From TMED26 sp002694075 (GTDB lineage: Bacteria; Pseudomonadota; Alphaproteobacteria; Thalassobaculales; Thalassobaculaceae), in contig JAYYDT010000051.1 of the NCBI GenBank assembly GCA_036160575.1, forward strand, positions 1 through 61,180: a stretch of DNA of 61,180 nt. Reading direction: 5' to 3'. The position numbers and the translations under genes are program-made. The notes beneath the pieces were generated by a model that did not search any database, was not told where the DNA came from, and saw only the letters and a program-made list of their open reading frames with translations. Each line of letters starts with the position of its first letter. Position 1 is the stretch's first letter. Positions 26,372 through 34,886 of this stretch are shown here, one piece after another.

Positions 26372-26959
26372 ATGCCCCGTGTGCGTGAACTTGCCGCCGA
26401 AGAAATTCAAGACCCCGAAGCGCGGGAAATCTATCATCGTTTCGCGCGCGATTACGGGCCGTTTTTGAACCAGGTCAAAGTGTTCGCTCATCGCCCGCCG
26501 GCGTTGAAACACATCATGGGACTTTTGCTCGACTTGGCCGATGAAGTGGTGCTGCCCAAGCGCTACCTGGAAATCGCCCTGGTCACAGTGTCGCAGTTGA
26601 ATGCCTGTACCTATTGCGTCGCCCATCACGCGCCGCGCATGACCGATCAAGGTTTCGCCCCCGACGCCGCCGCCCATATCCTCGATCCGGAGGTGCCGGG
26701 CTTTGACGCGGTCGACCATTTGGTGCGCGATTTCGCCCGCGAGGTGACCGAGAACTTCCAGTATATCCGTGACGATACCTTCGATAAGCTCCGCGTCCAT
26801 TTCTCCGAGGAACAGATCGTTGAGCTGACCTTGCGCAGCGCGCTGTGCGGCTTCTTCAACCGCTTTAATGATGTGATGCAGTTATCCATCGAGGACAGCG
26901 CGATGGTCGAGTTCACCGACAAAGGCGGCGAGATCGCCCACTTACCGGCTGCCGAGTGA
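26372..26959 (+). CDS. AhpD-like / carboxymuconolactone decarboxylase family protein
   Basis: A 195-residue helical protein of the AhpD/CMD superfamily. The redox motif CTYCVAHH (C79, C82, H85, H86) is the AhpD-like active site used in peroxide reduction or as a general acid-base pair. The rest follows the peroxidase-related pattern (YLEIALVTVSQLNACTYC, then an FNRFNDV segment near the C-terminus). GAGAGGAG precedes the ATG. It closes the TRAP gene run, 23 bases after the metallo-hydrolase. It may protect against, or act on, an intermediate of the same pathway. Confidence 0.82.
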   Translation: MPRVRELAAEEIQDPEAREIYHRFARDYGPFLNQVKVFAHRPPALKHIMGLLLDLADEVVLPKRYLEIALVTVSQLNACTYCVAHHAPRMTDQGFAPDAAAHILDPEVPGFDAVDHLVRDFAREVTENFQYIRDDTFDKLRVHFSEEQIVELTLRSALCGFFNRFNDVMQLSIEDSAMVEFTDKGGEIAHLPAAE

Positions 26960-27035
26960 GCCGACGCATCCGACGCGACTCGGGGATTTCCCTGGAAAAC
27001 AGGGGTGTCGCCTGATACAACCCCGTGCCGGAGGG

Positions 27036-27053
27036 GGCGGCGGTGACGCCGCC
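27036..27053 (+). other. GC hairpin with GNRA tetraloop in DAHP synthase leader
   Basis: A perfect 7-base stem (GGCGGCG / CGCCGCC) closes a GTGA loop, a GNRA-type tetraloop in RNA, ending 22 bases before the DAHP synthase ATG. A weaker hairpin (CCCTG / CAGGG, 26990-27004) lies upstream. There is no T-run and no leader peptide rich in aromatic codons, so classical attenuation is not supported. Confidence 0.4.
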
Positions 27054-27075
27054 GCCGACGGTATCGGAGGATGAT

Positions 27076-28461
27076 ATGGCCGAATGGACCCCCAACAGCT
27101 GGCGTGGCTTTCCGATCCAGCAGGTGCCGGATTATCCGGACCTGGATCATCTGGCCGCGGTCGAAAGTCAAATCGCATCCTGCCCGCCGCTGGTTTTTGT
27201 CGGCGAGGCGCAACGCCTGAAGCGCGATTTGGCGGCCGTCGTCGAGGGCCGCGCCTTTCTCTTGCAAGGCGGTGACTGCGCGGAAAGTTTCGCCGAGTTT
27301 TCGCCCAACAACATCCGCGACACCTTCGGCGTGCTGCTGCAAATGGCCGTCGTGCTGACCTTTGGCGCGGCCATGCCGATTGTCAAAGTCGGTCGTTTGG
27401 CCGGCCAATTCGCCAAGCCGCGGTCGGCACCGACCGAGACCATCGATGGCGTTGAGTTGCCGAGCTATCGCGGCGACATGGTCAACGCCATGGAATTTGA
27501 GGCGGCCGCCCGCCGACCCGATCCCGAACGCCTGTTACAGGTCTATCATCAGTCGGCGGCGACCTTGAACCTGTTGCGCGCCTTCGCCCAGGGCGGTTTC
27601 GCCAATCTCGAGGATGTCCACCGATGGACCCGTGGTTTCGTGCAGGAATCGCCCATGGGCGAACGTTTCATGCAAGTCAGCGAGCGTATCGGCGAGGCGA
27701 TTGAGTTCATGCGGGCCTGCGGCATCACGCCGGAGAGCACCAGGCAGCTGCGTGAAACCGAATTCTATACCTCCCACGAAGCGTTGCTGCTTGGTTACGA
27801 GCAGGCGATGACGCGCGTCGACACGATCACCGATGACGGCGGCCCCTACTCGACTTCGGCGCATATGCTGTGGATCGGCGACCGTACCCGGCAGTTGGAC
27901 GGCGCCCATGTCGAATACATGCGTGGCATTCATAACCCGATTGGGATGAAATGCGGGCCAAGCTTGCCGGCCGATGATTTGCTGCGCTTGATCGAGGTGC
28001 TGAACCCGGATAACACGCCGGGCCGCTTGACCTTGATCGCGCGCATGGGGTCCGACCAGGTGCGTGACAAACTGGCGCCCCTGGTGCGCGCCGTCAAAGC
28101 CGCCGGTGCCCAGGTGGTCTGGTCCTGTGACCCGATGCATGGCAACACCGTCAAGTCGTCGACTGGTTATAAAACCCGGCCGGTCGACCGCATCCTGGAC
28201 GAGGTGCGCGGCTTTTTCGAGGTCCATGAGGCCGAGGGCACTTACGCTGGCGGCGTGCATTTTGAGATGACCGGTCAAGATGTCACCGAATGCCTTGGCG
28301 GCGGGCAGGCGATCACCGAGGTTGGCTTGGCCGACCGCTACCACACCCATTGCGACCCGCGCCTGAACGCGTCGCAAGCCTTGGAATTGGCCTTCTTGAT
28401 CGCCGATATGCTGAAGACGCGTCGCAGCGGTGCGTCCCTGGCGCTGGCCGAAGCATCGTAA
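27076..28461 (+). CDS. class II 3-deoxy-D-arabino-heptulosonate-7-phosphate synthase
   Basis: A 461-residue class II (plant/mycobacterial type) DAHP synthase, which condenses phosphoenolpyruvate with erythrose-4-phosphate as the first step of the shikimate pathway. Diagnostic segments are WRGFPIQQVPDYPD, FLLQGGDCAESF (metal cysteine), KVGRLAGQFAKPRS, WSCDPMHGNT and GVHFEMTGQDVTECLGG. The ATG at 27076, after GGAGGATGAT, gives a normal N-terminus; an upstream in-frame start would add 17 unconserved residues. Such enzymes are usually inhibited by aromatic amino acids. A hairpin-bearing leader precedes it. Confidence 0.97.
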   Translation: MAEWTPNSWRGFPIQQVPDYPDLDHLAAVESQIASCPPLVFVGEAQRLKRDLAAVVEGRAFLLQGGDCAESFAEFSPNNIRDTFGVLLQMAVVLTFGAAMPIVKVGRLAGQFAKPRSAPTETIDGVELPSYRGDMVNAMEFEAAARRPDPERLLQVYHQSAATLNLLRAFAQGGFANLEDVHRWTRGFVQESPMGERFMQVSERIGEAIEFMRACGITPESTRQLRETEFYTSHEALLLGYEQAMTRVDTITDDGGPYSTSAHMLWIGDRTRQLDGAHVEYMRGIHNPIGMKCGPSLPADDLLRLIEVLNPDNTPGRLTLIARMGSDQVRDKLAPLVRAVKAAGAQVVWSCDPMHGNTVKSSTGYKTRPVDRILDEVRGFFEVHEAEGTYAGGVHFEMTGQDVTECLGGGQAITEVGLADRYHTHCDPRLNASQALELAFLIADMLKTRRSGASLALAEAS

Positions 28462-28478
28462 TTTCCGATGGCGCGGTG

Positions 28479-29642
28479 ATGACGGCGGAAGATCACCCTA
28501 TCAAGTCGCACGGCGACGCTCGCCATCATCCGGCCAGCGGCGACATGGCGCGCTATGTCGACAAGTATTTCCTGCGGACCAAGGATTGCGTCGGCCAGTT
28601 TGGCGATTGCGAAGTGACCTACGCGGTGTTCATGCGCCGACCGGTGACCTGTGCGCCGCGCTTGGCCGTCGAGTGGATTGAGCAAATGGCCAAGGCCCGC
28701 GGGGTCGAGATCAAGATCGAGCAGAATTTCAAGGAAGGCGCTTGGGTGGGCGCCGGCGAGCCGATGCTCTATCTCACCGGGCCGTTCTTCCATTTGGTCG
28801 ATTTGGAGACCATCTACCTGCAAAAGATCGGCGCCGCCTGTGTCGCCGCCTACAACGCCTATAACATGTGCGTGGAGCTTCCCAAGACCGGATTTTTGGC
28901 GATGGAGGCGCGCCATTGCGCCGGGACGGAAATGGCCGAATTGATGGCCTATGGCGCCAGCGTCGGTTCGGCCAAAGCGAAAAAGAAGGTCGATGCGGTC
29001 GGCTTCATCGGCAACGCGACCGATGCCACCGCCAGCTATTTTGAGCGGGTCGAGGGCCTCGGCACCATGCCCCACGCGTTGATCGGTTACGCCGGTTCGA
29101 CCCTGCGCGCGGCGGAAATGTTTCACGCCACCCACCCGAACACCGCTTTGGTGGTGCTGGTCGATTATTTCGGCACCGAGGTTGACGATACCTTGGCGGT
29201 GTGCCGCCATTTCGCCGAGATCGCCGGCGCCGGCGACCTGTCGATCCGCCTCGACACCCATGGCGGGCGTTTTGTCCAAGGCTTGGATATGGCGGCGTCC
29301 TACGCGGTGCTGGAACGCAACGCGCCGAACAGCATTCGCGGTTATCGCTCCGACGCTGAATTGCGCCACTTGATCGGCACCGGCGTCTCGGCGGCGGCCG
29401 TCTGGCACATGCGTGAAACCCTCAACGCCGCCGGCTTTGACAAGGTGCGGATCATTTGTTCGTCCGGTTTCAGCCCGGAGAAATGCCGCGTCTTCGCGCT
29501 CGCCGACGCGCCGGTCGACATCGTTGGCACCGGCAGCTATTTGCCCAACAAATGGTCGGAAACCTATGCCACGGCCGATATTATCGCGTATGATGGCGTT
29601 CGGCGCGTCAAAGTGGGGCGCGAATTTTTGTTAAAGCGGTAG
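28479..29642 (+). CDS. nicotinate phosphoribosyltransferase family protein
   Basis: A 387-residue member of the NAPRTase family, which joins nicotinate to PRPP for NAD salvage. Landmarks are YVDKYFLRTKDCV near the N-terminus, the phosphoribosyl region RLDTHGGRFVQGLD and the C-terminal glycine motif ICSSGFSPEKCRVFA...DIVGTGSYLPNKWSETY. ATG 28479 is chosen because earlier in-frame starts read through the end of the DAHP synthase gene. It belongs to the shorter group common in alphaproteobacteria; whether it prefers nicotinate is not certain. The next gene starts 3 bases after its stop. Confidence 0.85.
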   Translation: MTAEDHPIKSHGDARHHPASGDMARYVDKYFLRTKDCVGQFGDCEVTYAVFMRRPVTCAPRLAVEWIEQMAKARGVEIKIEQNFKEGAWVGAGEPMLYLTGPFFHLVDLETIYLQKIGAACVAAYNAYNMCVELPKTGFLAMEARHCAGTEMAELMAYGASVGSAKAKKKVDAVGFIGNATDATASYFERVEGLGTMPHALIGYAGSTLRAAEMFHATHPNTALVVLVDYFGTEVDDTLAVCRHFAEIAGAGDLSIRLDTHGGRFVQGLDMAASYAVLERNAPNSIRGYRSDAELRHLIGTGVSAAAVWHMRETLNAAGFDKVRIICSSGFSPEKCRVFALADAPVDIVGTGSYLPNKWSETYATADIIAYDGVRRVKVGREFLLKR

Positions 29643-29645
29643 AGC

Positions 29646-30371
<726 letters not shown>

Positions 30372-30388
30372 GGCGGCGCCCACGCCGG

Positions 30389-30417
30389 TTGTTGGGGACC
30401 GCTCGTCGCCCTATATT
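30389..30417 (+). promoter_or_regulatory. uvrB promoter
   Basis: TTGTTG (30389-30394) and TATATT (30412-30417) have a 17-base spacer. The uvrB ATG begins only 8 bases after the -10 box, so transcription should start at or within a base or two of the A of the start codon. Confidence 0.6.
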
Positions 30418-30424
30418 AAAACTC

Positions 30425-32638
30425 ATGAGCGTTGTTCATTTAGATGACCCGTCGGCGCCGGCGAACGCCGTCGCCTTGGCCGGCTCGGCGCAGCCCGATT
30501 TAAAGTCCGACGCGGCCCCGCAGGACCGCGGCCGGCCGTTTGAAATCGTTTCCGACTTCGCGCCCGCCGGCGACCAACCGACGGCCATTGGGGAACTGGT
30601 CGGCGGGGTGCGCGAGGGTGAGATGGATCAGGTGCTGCTGGGCGTCACCGGCTCGGGCAAAACCTTCACCGTCGCCCATATGATCCAAGAATTGCGCCGC
30701 CCGGCGCTGATTCTGGCGCCCAACAAGACCTTGGCGGCGCAGCTTTACGGCGAGATGAAAAGCTTTTTCCCGAACAACGCGGTGGAGTATTTCGTTTCTT
30801 ACTACGACTACTACCAGCCCGAGGCCTATGTGCCGCGCACCGACACCTATGTCGAAAAAGAAGCCTCCATCAACGAGCAGATCGATCGCATGCGCCATGC
30901 CGCTACCCGCGCCTTGTTGGAGCGGGACGATGTGATCATCGTCGCCTCGGTGTCGTGCATTTACGGTATTGGTTCGGTTGAAACCTATGGCCGTATGATC
31001 CTCAAACTGACGGTCGGAGAGCGTATCGACTTGCAAGATCTGACCCGCGGCCTGGTCGAACTTCAGTACAAGCGCAATGACGCCAGCTTTCATCGCGGCA
31101 CCTTTCGCCGGCGCGGGGACAGCTTGGAGATTTTTCCGGCGCATCTGGAAGACCGCGCCTGGCGTTTGTCGTTTTTCGGCGACGAGCTGGAGGCGGTGCA
31201 CGAATTCGATCCCCTGACCGGCGAACGCACGACCGATTTGGAAAGCGTCCGGGTGTTCGCCAATTCCCACTACGTGACCCCGAAACCGACGTTGCGCCAG
31301 GCGGTCAAGGGCATCAAGGAAGAGCTCAAGCTGCGGCTCAACGACTTGTACAAGGACAATAAGTTGCTGGAGGCTCAGCGTCTCGAGCAACGCACCACCT
31401 TTGATATGGAGATGATGGAGGCGACCGGTTCCTGCGCCGGGATCGAGAACTATTCGCGCTATTTGACCGGTCGGGCGGCCGGCGAGCCACCGCCGACTCT
31501 GTTTGAGTATTTGCCTGAAAACGCCCTGCTGTTCGTCGACGAAAGCCATGTCACCGTGCCGCAGATCGGGGCCATGTTCAAAGGCGACTTCGCGCGCAAA
31601 TCGACGCTCTCCGATTTCGGGTTCCGTTTGCCGTCCTGCATCGACAACCGCCCCCTTAAGTTCGAGGAATGGCAAGAAATGCGGCCGCAGACCATTTACG
31701 TCTCGGCGACGCCGGGCGGCTGGGAGTTGGAGCGTACCGGCGGCGTTTTCATCGAACAGGTGGTGCGGCCGACCGGTTTGATCGACCCGCAATGCATCGT
31801 CCGCCCGACCACCCATCAGGTCGACGATGTGATCGCCGAATGCCACACCTGCGCGGCTCAGGGCCAACGCGTCTTGATCACCGTGCTGACCAAGAAAATG
31901 GCCGAGGATCTGACCGAGTTCATGCACGAGGCCGGGCTCAAGGTGCGCTATATCCATTCCGATGTGGAAACCTTGGAGCGGATTGAGATTATCCGCGATT
32001 TGCGGCTTGGCGTGTTCGATGTGCTGATCGGCATCAACTTGCTGCGCGAGGGTTTGGACATCCCGGAATGCGCGTTGGTGGCGATTCTCGACGCCGACAA
32101 GGAGGGCTATCTGCGCTCGCGTACCTCACTGGTTCAAACCATCGGCCGGGCGGCCCGCAATGTCGAAGGGCGCGTGCTGCTCTACGCCGACCGCATGACC
32201 GACAGCCTGACCTACGCCATTGACGAGACCGAGCGCCGCCGCCAGCGACAAATCGCCTATAACGCCGCCCATGGCATTACACCGGAAAGCGTGAAAAAGA
32301 ATATCGGAGATATTCTCGACAGCGTGTACGAGCGCGGCGACCATGTCACCGTCGAGACAGGCACCGGTGAAGGCACCCTGGTCGACAAGGATATCGGCGA
32401 GATCGTCAAGGATTTGGAAGCCGCCATGCAGGAGGCGGCGGCCAATCTGGAATTTGAGGAAGCGGCGCGAATTCGCGATGAAATCCGCCGCCTGGAGGCC
32501 GCCGACCTGGGCATGACCCTGGAAGGCAAGCCTTTGCCGAAGGGCGCGGTGGTGCGGATCAAATCGCCGGTGCAGCCGCCGGCCGGCAAGGGCGGTGACA
32601 AGGCCGGCCGCAAAGGTCGCGGGCGCGGGCGCCGCTAA
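30425..32638 (+). CDS. uvrB: UvrABC excision repair helicase-like subunit UvrB
   Basis: A 737-residue UvrB, the damage-verifying subunit of nucleotide excision repair. Walker A is GVTGSGKTF (K79), the DNA-inserting beta-hairpin is VSYYDYYQPEAYVPRTDTYVEKE, motif II is VDESHV, and motifs V-VI appear in INLLREGLDIPE and QTIGRAARN. A C-terminal UVR motif (EEAARIRDEIRRLE) for UvrC contact is followed by a basic Gly/Lys/Arg tail (KGRGRGRR). About 33 residues precede the usual N-terminal FEIVSDFAPAGDQP. No in-frame ATG lies between the chosen start and that core, and the promoter position suggests a leaderless or nearly leaderless mRNA. Confidence 0.98.
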   Translation: MSVVHLDDPSAPANAVALAGSAQPDLKSDAAPQDRGRPFEIVSDFAPAGDQPTAIGELVGGVREGEMDQVLLGVTGSGKTFTVAHMIQELRRPALILAPNKTLAAQLYGEMKSFFPNNAVEYFVSYYDYYQPEAYVPRTDTYVEKEASINEQIDRMRHAATRALLERDDVIIVASVSCIYGIGSVETYGRMILKLTVGERIDLQDLTRGLVELQYKRNDASFHRGTFRRRGDSLEIFPAHLEDRAWRLSFFGDELEAVHEFDPLTGERTTDLESVRVFANSHYVTPKPTLRQAVKGIKEELKLRLNDLYKDNKLLEAQRLEQRTTFDMEMMEATGSCAGIENYSRYLTGRAAGEPPPTLFEYLPENALLFVDESHVTVPQIGAMFKGDFARKSTLSDFGFRLPSCIDNRPLKFEEWQEMRPQTIYVSATPGGWELERTGGVFIEQVVRPTGLIDPQCIVRPTTHQVDDVIAECHTCAAQGQRVLITVLTKKMAEDLTEFMHEAGLKVRYIHSDVETLERIEIIRDLRLGVFDVLIGINLLREGLDIPECALVAILDADKEGYLRSRTSLVQTIGRAARNVEGRVLLYADRMTDSLTYAIDETERRRQRQIAYNAAHGITPESVKKNIGDILDSVYERGDHVTVETGTGEGTLVDKDIGEIVKDLEAAMQEAAANLEFEEAARIRDEIRRLEAADLGMTLEGKPLPKGAVVRIKSPVQPPAGKGGDKAGRKGRGRGRR

Positions 32639-32666
32639 ACGACCCTGCCGCGCCTGAGGGAAAGGT

Positions 32667-33236
32667 TTGATGGACGGTTTGCACCCGCGCATGGCGCGTT
32701 TCGTTGGCGAGGTCGAGGCTTTAATGGCCCGCGAGACGGCGGTCGACGCCATTCTTTCCGGCGTCGCCGCGCTGGCCGCGCCCCTGGCCGAAAATCGCGA
32801 CTGGCTGGAGCCACGCTTTTACGCGGCCGATGAGGACCAGGGGTTCGGCATCTCGATTCTTCACCAGGCGCCGGAACATGGGCTTTTGGTCGAAACCATC
32901 GCCTGGCTGCCCGGGCGTGGTGTGGCGCCCCATGACCATCAGACCTGGGGCGTGGTGGTCGGCCTGGATGGGGCGGAAACCAATGTCGATTGGCGGCGTC
33001 TCGATGATGGTGCGACCGCTGGGTTCGCCGACCTGGAAGTCGCCGCCGAGACCGTCGCCGGACCCGGCATTTGTGTGCTGCTGCGCCCCGATGACATTCA
33101 CAGTGTTCGCAACGACGGTGCGGCGACGGCACTATCGCTGCATGTCTACGGCCGCACCCTGGCCCATATGGCGCGCTCGGAATTCGATCCCATCGCCAAG
33201 GTCCAGCGCCCGTGTCCACAGCGTGTCCGACGTTAA
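32667..33236 (+). CDS. cupin-fold cysteine dioxygenase-like protein
   Basis: A 189-residue single-domain cupin. The metal motif APHDHQTWGVVVGLDGAETN supplies two histidines, and a third is likely in DIHSVRN. The pattern matches the thiol dioxygenase-like (cysteine/3-mercaptopropionate dioxygenase) group of double-stranded beta-helix enzymes, which oxidise a thiol to a sulfinate with mononuclear iron. Substrate is not readable. It starts 28 bases after uvrB and lies 19 bases before soxB, so it may be cotranscribed with the sarcosine oxidase genes, although a functional link is unclear. Confidence 0.75.
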   Translation: MMDGLHPRMARFVGEVEALMARETAVDAILSGVAALAAPLAENRDWLEPRFYAADEDQGFGISILHQAPEHGLLVETIAWLPGRGVAPHDHQTWGVVVGLDGAETNVDWRRLDDGATAGFADLEVAAETVAGPGICVLLRPDDIHSVRNDGAATALSLHVYGRTLAHMARSEFDPIAKVQRPCPQRVRR

Positions 33237-33255
33237 CGGACGAGAGGTCGAGATC

Positions 33256-34548
33256 ATGGGTAAAGTCGATCGCGGCATCACCGCGCTGACCCGCGGGGCC
33301 AAGCGGTACTCGCTGGCCGCCCTGGCGCGGCAAGCCTTGGGTGGGCACATGGGTTGGCCGCGCGCCTGGCGCGACGCCGCCCCGCGCGAGCGCTATCAAG
33401 TGATTATCATCGGCGGCGGCGGCCATGGCCTGGCGACCGCGTATTATTTGGCGGCGGTGCATGGCATCCGTGATGTCGCGGTGCTGGAAAAGGGCTGGAT
33501 CGGCGGCGGCAACACTGGCCGTAACACCACCATTATCCGCTCCAATTACCTGTGGGATGAAAGCGCTGCGCTTTACGAGCATTCCCTCAAGCTATGGGAA
33601 GGTTTGTCGCAGGACCTCAACTTCAACCTGATGTTCAGCCAGCGCGGTGTGCTGACCCTGGCCCATAGCGTCCATGAGTTGAAGGAAATGTCGCGGCGGG
33701 TCAACGCGATCCGTTTGAACGGCATTGACTCGGTGGTGATGACGCCGGCCGAGATCAAGAAGTTGGTACCGATCATCGATATCAGCCCAAACCTTCGCTA
33801 TCCGGTGATGGGCGGGTTTTTCCAGCAGCGCGGCGGCACCGCTCGCCATGACGCGGTGGCCTGGGGCTATGCGCGGGCGGCCGACGATTTTGGGATCGAT
33901 ATCATCCAAAACTGCGAGGTGACGGCGATCCGCCGCGACGGCGACCGGGTGGTCGGTGTCGACACCACGCGGGGCAGTATCGGCGCCGACAAAATCGGCT
34001 GCGTCGCGTCCGGCCATTCCGGCGTGCTGGCGGCGATGGCGGGGATCACGCTACCGATTGAAAGCCGTCCCCTGCAAGCTCTGGTGTCGGAGCCGATCAA
34101 ACCGGTCATCGACACGGTGGTCATGTCGAACGCCGTGCATATGTACATTAGTCAATCGGACAAGGGCGAATTGGTCCTTGGCGCCGGCACCGACGCCTAT
34201 AATTCCTATGCCCAGCGCGGCAGCCTGCCGGTCATCGAGCATATGTTGGAGGCCGCCGTCGAGCTTTACCCTATCGTTTCACGGGTGCGGGTTTTGCGGA
34301 CCTGGGGCGGCATTGTCGATACCTGTCCGGACGCCTCGCCGATCATCTCCAAGACCAGTGTCGGGGGGCTTTATTTCAACTGCGGCTGGGGCACCGGCGG
34401 GTTTAAGGCGACGCCGGGGTCGGGCCATGTGTTCGCCGATCTGATCGCCCGTGACGCGCCCAACGCCATCGCCGCGCCGTTCGCGCTCGACCGTTTCGAA
34501 AGCGGCCGTCTAATCGACGAGCACGGCGCCGCCGGCGTCGCCCATTAG
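33256..34548 (+). CDS. soxB: sarcosine oxidase subunit beta
   Basis: A 430-residue flavoprotein subunit of heterotetrameric sarcosine oxidase, which oxidises sarcosine to glycine and passes the methyl group to tetrahydrofolate. A dinucleotide-binding motif (IIIGGGGHGLATAYYL, around residues 48-63) follows an N-terminal region that is typical of SoxB (ALARQALGGHMGWPRAWRDA). GNTGRNTTIIRSNYLWDES is the conserved FMN/FAD segment. The start at 33256 gives the expected N-terminus; the frame is open further upstream within the cupin gene. It leads the order soxB-soxD-soxA-soxG. Confidence 0.96.
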   Translation: MGKVDRGITALTRGAKRYSLAALARQALGGHMGWPRAWRDAAPRERYQVIIIGGGGHGLATAYYLAAVHGIRDVAVLEKGWIGGGNTGRNTTIIRSNYLWDESAALYEHSLKLWEGLSQDLNFNLMFSQRGVLTLAHSVHELKEMSRRVNAIRLNGIDSVVMTPAEIKKLVPIIDISPNLRYPVMGGFFQQRGGTARHDAVAWGYARAADDFGIDIIQNCEVTAIRRDGDRVVGVDTTRGSIGADKIGCVASGHSGVLAAMAGITLPIESRPLQALVSEPIKPVIDTVVMSNAVHMYISQSDKGELVLGAGTDAYNSYAQRGSLPVIEHMLEAAVELYPIVSRVRVLRTWGGIVDTCPDASPIISKTSVGGLYFNCGWGTGGFKATPGSGHVFADLIARDAPNAIAAPFALDRFESGRLIDEHGAAGVAH

Positions 34549-34559
34549 GAGCCGGCCCA

Positions 34560-34886
34560 ATGTTGTTGATCCCCTGTCCCTGGTGCGGCCCGCGCGATGA
34601 GAGCGAGTTTCAATATGGCGGCGAGGCGCATAAAAAGCGGCCCGCCGATCCGGCGGCGGCCGACGACCGCGCCTGGGGCCACTATCTTTATCATGGTCAC
34701 AATCCCAAGGGGCTGTACCTGGAGCGCTGGCGCCACGCCGCCGGCTGCCGGCGGTGGTTCAACGTCGCCCGCGACACCGTTAGCCATGAGATTGTCGAGG
34801 TTTATGCCGCCGGCGACCTGCCGCGGGACGCCGCCGCGCGCGCCGTGCATGCCGCCAATTGGCGGCGCGCCGAGGAGGACGGGTGA
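34560..34886 (+). CDS. soxD: sarcosine oxidase subunit delta
   Basis: A 108-residue small subunit. It has the zinc-site pattern CPWCGPRDESEF near the N-terminus and a later cysteine and histidine (HAAGCRRWF). The aromatic segment HYLYHGHNPKGLYLERW and the RDT motif are typical of SoxD. Structural zinc binding is known for the family. Its stop shares one base with the soxA start (TGATG), so translation is coupled. Confidence 0.94.
   Translation: MLLIPCPWCGPRDESEFQYGGEAHKKRPADPAAADDRAWGHYLYHGHNPKGLYLERWRHAAGCRRWFNVARDTVSHEIVEVYAAGDLPRDAAARAVHAANWRRAEEDG

Noticed and set aside
25455..26959. The metallo-hydrolase and AhpD-like genes as a quorum-quenching pair
   Set aside because: The hydrolase has the broad UlaG-like pattern rather than the lactonase HxHxDH context, and nothing nearby suggests acyl-homoserine lactone signalling.
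27001..27075. Tryptophan- or phenylalanine-type attenuator before DAHP synthase
   Set aside because: There is no leader peptide with aromatic codons and no terminator-type T-run.
30500..31957. A 485-codon open frame on the minus strand
   Set aside because: It is antisense to uvrB and shows no family pattern.
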